A DNA stretch of 64,000 nt from Epiperipatus broadwayi (lineage: Eukaryota > Onychophora > Udeonychophora > Euonychophora > Peripatidae). Positions 37,936 through 48,708 of the stretch are shown piece by piece (the stretch's first letter is position 1; every line of letters begins with the position of its first letter). The translations under genes were made by a program, and so were the position numbers. The stretch covers positions 395,576-459,575 of the forward strand of contig JAQFVV010006696.1 of NCBI GenBank assembly GCA_028023455.1, written 5' to 3'. Under the pieces are notes generated by a model, which saw only the letters and a list, made by a program, of their open reading frames with translations, did no database searches and was not told where the DNA came from.

Positions 37936-37945
37936 TGATTTGTAT
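37884..37945. repeat. Perfect 15-bp palindrome with TA loop
   Basis: The left arm atacaaatcagtgat (37884-37898) and right arm atcactgatttgtat (37931-37945) are exact reverse complements around a TA array. The left arm overlaps the polypyrimidine side of the protease intron. Confidence 0.9.
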
Positions 37946-37950
37946 ATATA

Positions 37951-37966
37951 TGTGCTCTTCCGATCT
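37951..37966. other. Illumina adapter-like sequence
   Basis: The 16 bases tgtgctcttccgatct equal the 3' end of the standard Illumina read-2 adapter. The base before them no longer matches. This is almost certainly residual library adapter left in the assembly. Confidence 0.85.
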
Positions 37967-38016
37967 ATAAAACAATTTACAAATTGTGCAATGTGCTTTT
38001 GTGCTTGTGTTAAAAT

Positions 38017-38604
38017 GATCACTATATAGAGTTTACCACTAGCTCCAAACAAGTTTTAATTATAAGTGACAACAGAGAAAGATTTTAAATCTCTATTTTA
38101 AACATCATCATCACAGGACCAGTTGGTTTTGAGCTTAATGGCCCAACATAGTGAAGAGTTAGAATTTCAGAAACTAGATCTAACACTTCAAATTACAGCA
38201 CTTATTTATTACATTACTATCAATTTGAAAATTTGAACAATTTGTGACTTGTTTTATTAATTCTTATAAGTGTACAGTTGAAGACTTTTGAGATGTAATA
38301 TTGTATTTGCTGTTAATATATGGTGAAACTGAATTGAGTTCAGACCCATATAGCCATATGGTTTGTTAGGCTAAATTTGACAACATTTATGAGTCTGAAT
38401 ATTTCACGTTTTCAAACTGATAGTATCATATTAAATAAGTGCTCTGAGTAAAAGTTTTAGATTTACTTTCTGAACATCTATCACTTCACTGAGTTGGGTC
38501 ATTAAGGTCGAAACCCAATGTTCTGGAGAGAGATTTTAAATTCTTTCTCTGCTGGCACTTATAAGTAAAGCCTATTTGGAGCTAGTAGTATGCTCCATCT
38601 AGTG

Positions 38605-38607
<3 letters not shown>
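38017..38607. mobile_element. Foldback element (MITE-like) with very long inverted repeats
   Basis: The left arm, about 38017-38256, and right arm, about 38381-38607, are imperfect reverse complements over most of their length. Matching blocks include cactagctccaaa-a, ataagtg-ca-cagagaaaga, ttaatggcccaac-tagtgaag, agcacttattta and actatca-tttgaaaa. Only about 120 bases form the loop. No transposase is encoded. The right end abuts (TA)n at 38608. It could be a non-autonomous DNA transposon or foldback element; a transcript would form a long hairpin. Confidence 0.8.

Positions 38608-38680
<73 letters not shown>
38608..38680. repeat. Two adjacent (TA)n arrays
   Basis: Two arrays separated by ttcat, directly next to the foldback element. 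Confidence 0.95.
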
Positions 38681-38683
<3 letters not shown>

Positions 38684-41081
38684 AAACAGTAAGATTCGAA
38701 TTTGAATCTTAAGTTTCACTTTTTTCTATCGTCTCTCATTCACCCTCTTATCCTACCCAAATTTTAAACTTTTTGGTATCGAATTGTGTGTAGCAATATT
38801 AAAAATGTATAAATACCTGTAAAATTCACCATAAATGCACACACACACATTGATAACCAATTTAAAGCAATGAATAAAAATATTTGATATAATTCTAATT
38901 TCTCCTTTAGTTAAATAATGTTTATATAACTTTAATAATTTATTTTAAATTATAAACATTTTTTAGTTTATTGCTGTTTTTAAAAATCATATTTTAAATA
39001 ATAATTTTGGAAATTAGATGGTAATTGAAAGAAAAGTAAAAATAAATATATATTCCCTTTTGTACTTGAAATTTTGCAAGTAATGGTCAGTGAGAGATAA
39101 TAGATTAATTAGAAAAATTTCCTAAAAGTTTTAATTACAAAATGTTAAAAGGTAAAATAAAGGTAAATCATAGGAATGCAGCTTTCTGAATTAATTAAAA
39201 TTCTAAAAATGCTTTGATTCTCCTCAGGGCAAATTAATGGAGATAAAAATAAAATAGAATGAAATTGAAAAGATAAGATAAAGAAAGAGGATATTTTGGA
39301 GTTCTAAGAACTTTTTAGTTAGACTTTGGCTATGCTCTTGCTTGGTTGAGAGAATCCAAATCTTAAATTAATTTGTCCCCTACAAGATGATCGAATAGAA
39401 AGTGCCCAGAGTATTCTTCCCTGGAGATGGTTGATCATATACCCGAACCTTTATATGTGCCTTTCACCAATTAAACCAAGAGGATCTGCTGCCCAAACAA
39501 TCTTAAAACTGCTGGTGCTATTGAAAAGAATTAATAACCTGAGTTCTGGAAAAACAACTGCTACTGTTTTTAACTCGTGAACAATTTGCTACTGACGATG
39601 GAATCTGAAAGCTTCTTATAAAACACAGTACCTGTACCGAAGGTCTTCTAGAGTACTCTAAATTTTATTCAAGCTATATCTCACTCTCTATATAAATTGT
39701 ACAATTATAAATTTAATTATTAATGTATTAGGTAAATTCTTTTAATAATCTAGCATACCTAACTCTGTCTATTTCTTGGGTATGTATTTCTAATTTTACA
39801 TTATTTCATTATCTAATGATAGCATGCCTATAAGATTTCTGACCAGACCTCTACAAATTTTAAATATAAATCCTAATAAAAATGTTTGTCATCTTGTACA
39901 GTGACCTACTAATGTATTTCTTTTCTATATTGGCTGGTCAGCATGGAAATGTTTATAACCCTCTAAAACACAAATACATGATTGCTTGAAACGGTGGACA
40001 TGTGTTCTGCAATTCATATAATTAATATTTACTTCTATTAAATTATTTTGTTATTTTCATATTAGTCAACTTGCATTCAGTGCTTCATTTATTGTAAATT
40101 CAGGAGTCTACTACATAGCAAATGGCAGACATAGTAATTCTTAGAGTGCCCACCCAACTTACCTATTAATTTTTACATTTGTGTTTAATTTTAAATAATA
40201 AAGCTATTATTCAATAAATCCAGTAAGTGCATTTCTATGAGACCCAAATATCTTATTTATTAAATTTTGGTAATGCAAAACCAAGTCATAAATTTATATT
40301 AAATCCCAACAGTATCTTATGTTAGTTATACATGTGTTTCAGTTTAGAGATGTGATAATCCATCATGAGCCTTGTATATCCTGAATCATAGAGTATTTAC
40401 TGAATCCTAGTCGTCCTACACAAGTGGACACAATGAATATTAGTGTAGAGCTTGACACCCATCATGCAGTCAGAGAGTAAGTGTGTCACAAACCCTTTGC
40501 ACCTGATTATGCCTAAGTGACACCTTTACCTTTGGGCCTATGGCAAATATCATTCTGTTGTTTTAAACTCATCCATTTGCCACACTTGCATTGCAGTTCT
40601 AAATGCACCATGTGTTTCTTATTATTAATTTTATTATTCCATGTATAATTTTATCTCTACATTATACAACATAAATTCCCTCTCATATCATTGTCTTCCC
40701 ATAATTAATCATTTACAAATATGTTATTTAATTAAATAAAATATATGTCCACAGTTGGTATTATCAATCCTAATTTAGACTTGAGATTTGCGAAGATATT
40801 AAATCCCTGAAGGCATGATCTTGAAATACTTGCTCAAGAATTCAGGTAGCTAGATTACGTCAATCAAATAATTGTATTTCTTTGTAAATATTAAACAATA
40901 TCGGAAGCAGAATACGGCTACTTAGATTTTAATATAATCAAATATTTTTAATTAAATGATTTTAGTATAAAATATTATAATTAAATAATTTCAAACCATA
41001 CATCTGCTGTCATATATTTATTTATTCAACACATATTCAATGTACTATCATCTTGATTCTTTAAAATACAAATGTCTAACA

Positions 41082-41085
<4 letters not shown>
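38681..41085. other. Non-coding stretch, unassigned
   Basis: AT-rich overall, with less AT-rich patches at about 39290-39660 and 40280-40620 that read like old interspersed repeats or LTR fragments. No conserved domain recognised in either orientation. A tggcagacatagtaa segment at about 40122 has the look of a PBS near gypsy-3, but no paired LTR was found. Confidence 0.4.

Positions 41086-41142
<57 letters not shown>
41086..41142. repeat. (TA)n microsatellite
   Basis: Uninterrupted TA array of about 57 bp. The neighbouring minus-strand frame 41048-41407 translates it as poly-YI and is not credible as a gene. Confidence 0.95.
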
Positions 41143-41144
<2 letters not shown>

Positions 41145-41890
41145 CTAACATGAAAATAAAGTCTATGAGCATCTCGCATCTCCCTGATCCCTGTGCCTAA
41201 AAAAATGTTTATTAACATAGCATCAGAAACAGTGTTTTGTAGAGTGTATTGTGTAATTGATAAACTATGTTCAAAATCAGTATTACTGGTACCTTTGCTA
41301 CCTATGGTGCTGCTTTTCTGTGTGGTGGTTGAATTCTGCACTAGGTTAATGAAGCATACGATTCTGACCATTACATAGTATTGTTTTTTACCATTTGACA
41401 CCATCAATATGAGGCTTTATTGCAAAAACCCATATGCCCTGTGTAGATATATAACCTATATAAATTTATTTTAGTGTTTGCTGCTCGAATTAGTCATTAG
41501 CCATTTTTTCTATATATATATATGAGTTTTTTTTTTGATAAAAATAACTAGAAAAATAAATCAAGTGAGATACTATTTGTTGAATGGATGGATGGACAGT
41601 AGACATAATAACAAGTTTAAAGAAAGAAGGGATGTATATATAGTTTAAGAAGGAATGAAAAATACTCAGATCTAGTAAATTGTTTGTTATAATCAGTCAC
41701 AATATGAGGAAAGCAAGTAGCAGTAAATGTTTTATTAATGTTATTATTATATATCTTAGATAGCAGTACCTTATACATATTAAACAGTCATAATATAGAA
41801 AATATAGAGATAGGGCTATGTACAGTAGGTCAGGGCAGTGAAACAGTAGGATATGAACAAGATACTGGAGGGGGAAAACTAATGCTAGTA
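41143..41890. other. Non-coding stretch, unassigned
   Basis: No gene recognised. The 41160-41400 segment is less AT-rich and may be a repeat fragment. Confidence 0.4.
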
Positions 41891-44340
41891 GATATAAATA
41901 AAATAAAGAAATAATATTAAAAAAATTAAAATCATTGAAAACGCTAATGGAGATGTTGAGAAAATGGAGGCAGATAATGATAGTCTAGAGTAAAAATTTA
42001 TTTCATTGGAAGCTTTTGAGTTGACACCAGAGTGAATGGAAGCTCTGAAGCAATACATAGGATCAAGGGACTTTAATCTAATGTTAATTTAAGAAATACT
42101 TAAGCACAATAGGGAAAAAATAAGGAGAATATATGAGGAGAAAACAAGAAGAAGACAATAGGAATCAAAAAAGAAATAGAAAAAAGAAAGAATAAGAGAT
42201 AGGGAGTTTTGGGAATTTCAAAAACATGCCTTGAGAGAGTTAGAAATGATAGCAAAGGAATATAGAATAAGCCAAGCGAATAAAAAGGGAGAAGATATTA
42301 AAAATGGTGGTTGGACCTCAAAGCTACTTAGCAAAGATTATTCAGATAAAAATCTTTAGAGAAGAGATAGGAGAAAACCCTCAAACCCACCTAGAGAGTT
42401 TACAAAATTTCTTTCAATTGCATAAGGCAGGGCCACATGAGCAGATAGTTATTACCAGTTACCATTTACAGGGCTCTGTCAAAGACTGGTGGAACATAGT
42501 AAAATCAAAACCAAAAAACCTAGACAGTTACAATGACACATTACTAAGGTATTATTGGAGTGACGAGCATCAATGTGATATATACAATAGATTCTGTCTT
42601 GGAAAAATATGGGGCAATAGCCCATGAAATGCATACCCAGTTTTTCCTCTGCCAAGAGAACTGATTTATATCTTTCACAATGTTTGCCCTTCTTAGATAC
42701 ACCTATTATTGGGATGATTCAGAAAAATATGTCATTAATTACCTAAGCAAAATATATCATTAACTATCTAAAAGCTGATGATAGAAAGCCATATCAAAGA
42801 AATTGAAAAAAATGGGATAATTTATTACAATCTTAGATGAGAGTTATTGGCCTAAAAATTAGTAGACAATGAATGAAAGCAGGATACCAGACAATGACAA
42901 TCAGCAACTACAAACAATCAGAGTGAAAAGAGAAACCAAATGGTAATTCAATCAAGTGAGACCAGTAAGTGATTTTGAGTACCAGCATCTATCTTGCCAT
43001 CAGCTGAAAGTAGTGGAGATGACTAACCTAATGTCAGTCATACAGTAAGAGGATCTCATCTTGTGGCTTCAGATCAGCCCATGCCCAATTATTAATACTA
43101 GAATAGAATCCTCAGTTGCACAAATTATTCTTGACATGGGCATCCAGATTTCCTGTGTCTCTAGAGATTGGTTAGTAAATTCTGAAAAAAAAAACATGTA
43201 ATAATACCCAGGTTTCCTGATCTCCCCCTATCCAAATAAAGCTGGCCAATGAGAAAATGACCAAAACTGAAAATTATCAAGTCTGGCTGGAAATATCTTT
43301 AGAAGTGGCTGATGCAGGACACACCTTCTTAGTGATCAAATGACTAATTCAGGACATAATAATTGGGTCTGATTTCTTAACCCACAACTGAATGTATCCT
43401 GGACTATAAAAAGTTACTAACTTTCCATCAGAAGCAGATTAGTTTTGATAAAAATAAACAAATTGAAGAAATCCAATTAAGATGGAGTATCTGATGAGAG
43501 TATTCAAAAGAAAATTATTAAAATTGCCATTAAACATGGCAGAGAACCGATTCCAGCTACAACAATTACTCATGGAATACCATATGATATTCTCCCAGTT
43601 CCCAGGTGAAATCTGTGGTTATGTCCATCAGATATGAGTAAAAGAAGAGACATAATTCCATACACCCACATACCTGATCCTATTTCAGTATCAGGAAGAG
43701 GTGAATGCCCAAATTAAGCAGATGATTTTCTGGGGTATAATTGAAAAGGGGTCATGACTCTATAATAACTGGTTGGTCATGGTCAAAAAGAAAGATGAGA
43801 CCATACAATTGTGTCTAGGTGTTCAGTCACTAAATAACATTACTATACTTGAGCTAGACATTCCATCCACACATCCAGGAAACATTTATCAAGTTGACTG
43901 CTAAGAATATTTTCTCTACCCTTGATCTAACTACCAGTTACTGGAAAATTTCTCTCCATCCCCAGGATCAAAAATATACCACATTCCTATACAACAGGCA
44001 AACCCATATTTTAAGAGGGTACTCTTTGGGCTGATAAATAGCAGTCCCAGCCTCATGAGATGTTTGGACGAAGTGTTGCAAGAAAAGTTAAAAAACCTAG
44101 TATGTTATTTAGATGATGTAGTGGTTGTCTTAAGAGACATTGCAGAACATTTGGAAGAATTAAAACAATTTTTTGATGAAGTACCCCCAAAAAAAAAAAA
44201 AAAACTGTCAATTTAAATAAAAAGTTTTTTTTTTTTTTTGCATTGAAGGATATTTCTTTTTTAGGTCATATTGTAGATGGGCAAGGAATTAGGGCAAAAC
44301 ATTTTACAAATGAATCAGTCATATTTTTTCACATTTATCT
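41890..44340 (+). pseudogene. Ty3/gypsy fragment (gypsy-3): gag, protease, RT
   Basis: Plus-strand frames show a Lys/Glu-rich gag N-terminus (about 41.95-42.3 kb) and a gag frame at 42304-42627 with HLQGSVKDWWNIV, the gypsy gag LxGxAxxWW pattern. A protease block near 43105 reads AQIILDMGIQISCVS, with D-M-G for D-T/S-G. RT runs from 43.68 kb: MVKKKDETIQLCLGV, LKNLVCYLDDVVVVL (YLDD box) and FLGHIVDGQGI. The element stops at about 44.34 kb within RT motif 7; RNase H and integrase are missing. Stops and frameshifts throughout, and homopolymer runs at 44191-44241 distort the RT. No LTRs found. Confidence 0.8.
44191..44241. repeat. Paired poly(A) and poly(T) runs
   Basis: Runs of A (about 44191-44205) and T (about 44226-44240) lie about 20 bases apart inside gypsy-3 RT. 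They are complementary and could form a hairpin, or they could be homopolymer expansions. Confidence 0.8.
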
Positions 44341-45950
44341 CAATACAGTAAAATCAAATCATCAACAGTTTATTGCAATATAATAACAATATAATAATGC
44401 TAATAATTATTTTCTTCAGACTTTTAGATCCATCTTATTTGACTAAATTGTAATTTTAATAATGACTTCATGTAGCAGGAGAAAACTTTCTCACGAGCAT
44501 TTTTTTTAAAATTTTATTTTATCCATGGTAATACTTTTTAAATAGTTGGTGAAGACTTCAGCATTTCAAATCATTTGTTAATACTTAAAACTAATATTAA
44601 TTCCAACATTTCATCTAAGTTATTAAGAAGCAGATATTTATTCATTTATGTATTTATATCGATATTATTAAATATTTTCTGGAATAATATAATAAATGAT
44701 TATTGTTTTTTTTTCTCTTATCAAAATTTCCATTAAAGATCTGTAATAAATGTAAGTTAAACATTTTTTCTCATTTATTAGTTTAATAAACTTATTTCAA
44801 TTTTTATTTTTAATGATGAATAAAGTTAGCGCTTCAAAAAATTATCAGATAATATGTTTTTTTAAAAAAATAATACAAACTAAACTTACAGATTGTATAA
44901 AATCTGTAAGCTTTCTTATTCATTTGAAATAACTTTTACTTTGTTCAATTTAAATTTAAAAAAATTTATTTAAATTATTTTTCATTAGAGTTTTATTGTA
45001 TACTTGAAAAAAGCACAACATATTTTATATTTGCTCTATAAAAAAGGCAGAACATTTTTTTCTTCTTTTTTTTTATTTTAAAAAATTGACATGGAATTTT
45101 TAAATGTATATAATAATTCTAATAATATAATATGTGAAATAAAATATTATGCTTAGAATATCTTACCCAGTTTTAAGTTTCTGTTTATCAAATTTTCATT
45201 TTGTAACATGATTCCCATTTATCTACAGTGTAAAAATCTTAGCAAATGTTGATTGATGGTTACAGAGGTCATTTGCACACAAGGTATTAATTTTTTTTTA
45301 TTCCATGGTTTAGAAATTACAATATAATTTAGTTTTGATCAATTTAAATCTGGTATTATCACTTTTTCTGATTTATTCTGATTTGTTTAGTTTTGTTGTT
45401 TCAGATGTTAATTTTTTTTCTAGATTTTTTATTAATAGTCCATGCTCTACTATTTTTGTTAAGTTATTTATATCTTTTATTACAATGAATTGTTGTACAA
45501 TTAAAAATAGACCAATGAAAACATGTTGATGTGATGAACTGTAGCTTCTCCTTAAATGAAGTCAAGAATCTCTGAACAATTATGCCTAGAAAAACTTGTT
45601 AGCCACATTATTTTCCAGTTTCCAGTTTATGTTTTTCTATATTCTGCATCATCACATTTTCACAACATAATCTTTGTCAACTCTACAGCTTTTATATCTA
45701 AATCCCATTTATATTTTCCCAAATCCAGCATAAAATCCAAAAATCCAGTTTCTGTATAAACACTTTTTTATATTTAGTTTTCCATAACTTCATTATATGT
45801 GCCCTTTATGTTTTCATGCATTTTCAATTATTTACAGATTGCATCACCCATATTTTTTCACTTATATGTATATTCTTTTGTTGCTAAAGATCCCGTTTGA
45901 GCCTTTAACAATAAACTACTTTCTTTATTATTATTATCATATATTAACTT
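44341..45950. other. AT-rich non-coding stretch
   Basis: No gene recognised. Short frames at 45335-45529 and 45556-45759 have no identifiable domain. Confidence 0.45.
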
Positions 45951-45952
45951 AC

Positions 45953-45988
45953 ATATATATATATATATTGAAACAGATACTGTTCCAC

Positions 45989-46041
<53 letters not shown>
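45953..46041. repeat. (TA)n arrays at left edge of PLE composite
   Basis: A short and a longer TA array (45953-45969 and 45989-46041) flank a 20-base spacer. The longer one merges with the 3' terminus of the inverted PLE copy. Confidence 0.95.
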
Positions 46042-46048
<7 letters not shown>

Positions 46049-46241
46049 CTACAACCATTAAATGTCTGTATTTTTAAATTATATAATAATAATTCAAACA
46101 AATATATTTAACACAGTATTCAAAATTAAATAATATATTCTTTACCAGAAGTACTTTCAATTGTTTCACTGACAATCTTTTTCAACTGTTAATACAAACG
46201 TACAAAAAATAAAAACTTGCATTACCCATCATTCAATCTAT

Positions 46242-47814
46242 TCAAATTTCCCACAATTCTGTTGTCTTTATATTTGCCGATTGTTTATTCATCAAACCAC
46301 CTCTATTCCTAGATATCATCATTGCCTCTTTAATTTTACGTTTTTCACTACACCTTTCAATTTGAATAATTTTTATATCTCTATTATTAAATTTAAAACC
46401 ATAATTACATGTTTTATTATGATCAAATATAATTGATGGAGTATTCATATTTACTGAAGATATATTTTCTTTCTGTACACGTTTATATAATGTCTTATGA
46501 TCATTATATCGTTTTTGTAATGTACATTTGGATTCCCCTATATATTTTATTCCACAACCACATTCCAACATATATATAACAGAACTTAATTCAAACTTAG
46601 AAATCTTGGCTTTGGAGTTATTTATCATATCATTTATATTATTTGAAGAGAAAAAGAAATTCTACACAAACCACTAAAAAGTTTATAAATTAATTTAGCT
46701 TGTTGATTAGATATAAAAGGAATAGAAATCCATTTATCACTTTTTAATTTACTTAATATTTTCTTATTATTACTCTTATTTTGATTATATTTTGTAATTG
46801 TATTATAAATAATATTCCTTCCATAACCAACATTCAACATATCAGTAATATATACATTAATATTTTCAATTTTATCACTAATAAATTTGCACAAATAATC
46901 ATTTCTAAATAAAAATGACTTCAAACCAGCTAATTTATGACTCATATGAACTTTAGAATTATATGGAATATAACCCCTAATTTCAACAGGCTTTAAAATC
47001 ATATTATAATCAAACACATTATTATTTCTTTTAATAAATATATCTAAAAACTTTATAGAATCTTCTTTCTCTTCATTTAACACCCATTTTACATTATTAA
47101 TCATATTTAACTCATTAAACAAATTAACTATTATTTCATTATGTGCACATATAAATACATCATCAACATATCTACAATATACTTTAATTCCTTTATATTT
47201 TATCTGAGACAATATCTTAACCTCATAATTAGAAATAAAAAAATTACAAAGCTGTGATACCACCGGAAGACCCATTGGCCAACCAAAATTCATTTTATAA
47301 AAGCAATCATTAAACCTAACATATATATTATCATTCACAAATCTTAATATTTTAACAATAAAATTTCTAATATTATTATCTATAGATTTTAAAAACAAAG
47401 CTCTTTCAATAATCTCTATTGATTCAATACGATTAATTGAACCATACATTTCAGATATGTCAAGTGTACACATAACATCATTATTATCAATTTTTATATT
47501 TTTAATCCTATTAATAAAATCAAATGATGATGAAATCGTATAATCTCCAAATCCAAGCACATCTTGCATTATTTTTTCAATATATCTACAAGCATTATAA
47601 TAAAAAACACCACCAAAATCAACAATTACTCTTAATGGATAACAATTTTTATGCAATTTTATATTTGCAAAGATTCTTGGAAACACTGCAGACGACGGAT
47701 ATAAACTGTAATATGTCTTTGCATCAATAACTTTTTTCTTTTTAGCAGTCATTAAAATGTCATTAATAAATTTCATTCTATATGTATCAATATTATTTAA
47801 TTCACTTTTTTCAA
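46242..47814 (-). pseudogene. PLE copy A: RT plus GIY-YIG, inverted and truncated
   Basis: The minus-strand frame 47814-46634 matches the C copy from its residue about 265 onward and carries the whole RT core (KLHKNCYPLRVIVDFGG, TLDISEMYGS, MGLPVVSQL, YCRYVDDVF). A 1-nt loss in a T run (near 46655) breaks the frame. The GIY-YIG part continues in another frame at 46628-46242 with IYMLECGCGIKYIGES. The first 264 residues of the element are missing. Confidence 0.9.
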
Positions 47815-47819
47815 AACAA

Positions 47820-48705
47820 AAGTCATTTTTATTTAGAAATGATTATTTGTGCAAATTTATTAGTGATAAAATTGAAAATATTAATGTATATATTACTGAT
47901 ATGTTGAATGTTGGTTATGGAAGGAATATTATTTATAATACAATTACAAAATATAATCAAAATAAGAGTAATAATAAGAAAATATTAAGTAAATTAAAAA
48001 GTGATAAATGGATTTCTATTCCTTTTATATCTAATCAACAAGCTAAATTAATTTATAAACTTTTTAGTGGTTTGTGTAGAATTTCTTTTTTCTCTTCAAA
48101 TAATATAAATGATATGATAAATAACTCCAAAGCCAAGATTTCTAAGTTTGAATTAAGTTCTGTTATATATATGTTGGAATGTGGTTGTGGAATAAAATAT
48201 ATAGGGGAATCCAAATGTACATTACAAAAACGATATAATGATCATAAGACATTATATAAACGTGTACAGAAAGAAAATATATCTTCAGTAAATATGAATA
48301 CTCCATCAATTATATTTGATCATAATAAAACATGTAATTATGGTTTTAAATTTAATAATAGAGATATAAAAATTATTCAAATTGAAAGGTGTAGTGAAAA
48401 ACGTAAAATTAAAGAGGCAATGATGATATCTAGGAATAGAGGTGGTTTGATGAATAAACAATCGGCAAATATAAAGACAACAGAATTGTGGGAAATTTGA
48501 ATAGATTGAATGATGGGTAATGCAAGTTTTTATTTTTTGTACGTTTGTATTAACAGTTGAAAAAGATTGTCAGTGAAACAATTGAAAGTACTTCTGGTAA
48601 AGAATATATTATTTAATTTTGAATACTGTGTTAAATATATTTGTTTGAATTATTATTATATAATTTAAAAATACAGACATTTAATGGTTGTAGTTATTTA
48701 TATAT
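47820..48705 (+). repeat. PLE copy B, pseudo-LTR-like 3' fragment
   Basis: Direct copy of the element's 3' end, corresponding to 50392-51221 of copy C plus about 65 terminal bases that C lacks. Its frame is open to the stop at 48498-48500 and contains the intact GIY-YIG domain. The 3' end runs directly into the start of copy C. The open frame's apparent first Met (47757) lies in copy A sequence and is not a real start. Confidence 0.85.
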
Positions 48706-48708
48706 GAA

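Noticed and set aside
40100-40145. PBS of gypsy-3 at tggcagacatag
   Set aside because: No paired LTR was found and the first gag codons are 1.8 kb away; the similarity is too short.
47757-48500. A separate gene starting at 47757
   Set aside because: The first codons lie in inverted copy A; the frame only becomes PLE sequence at about 47820, so the start is an accident of the junction.
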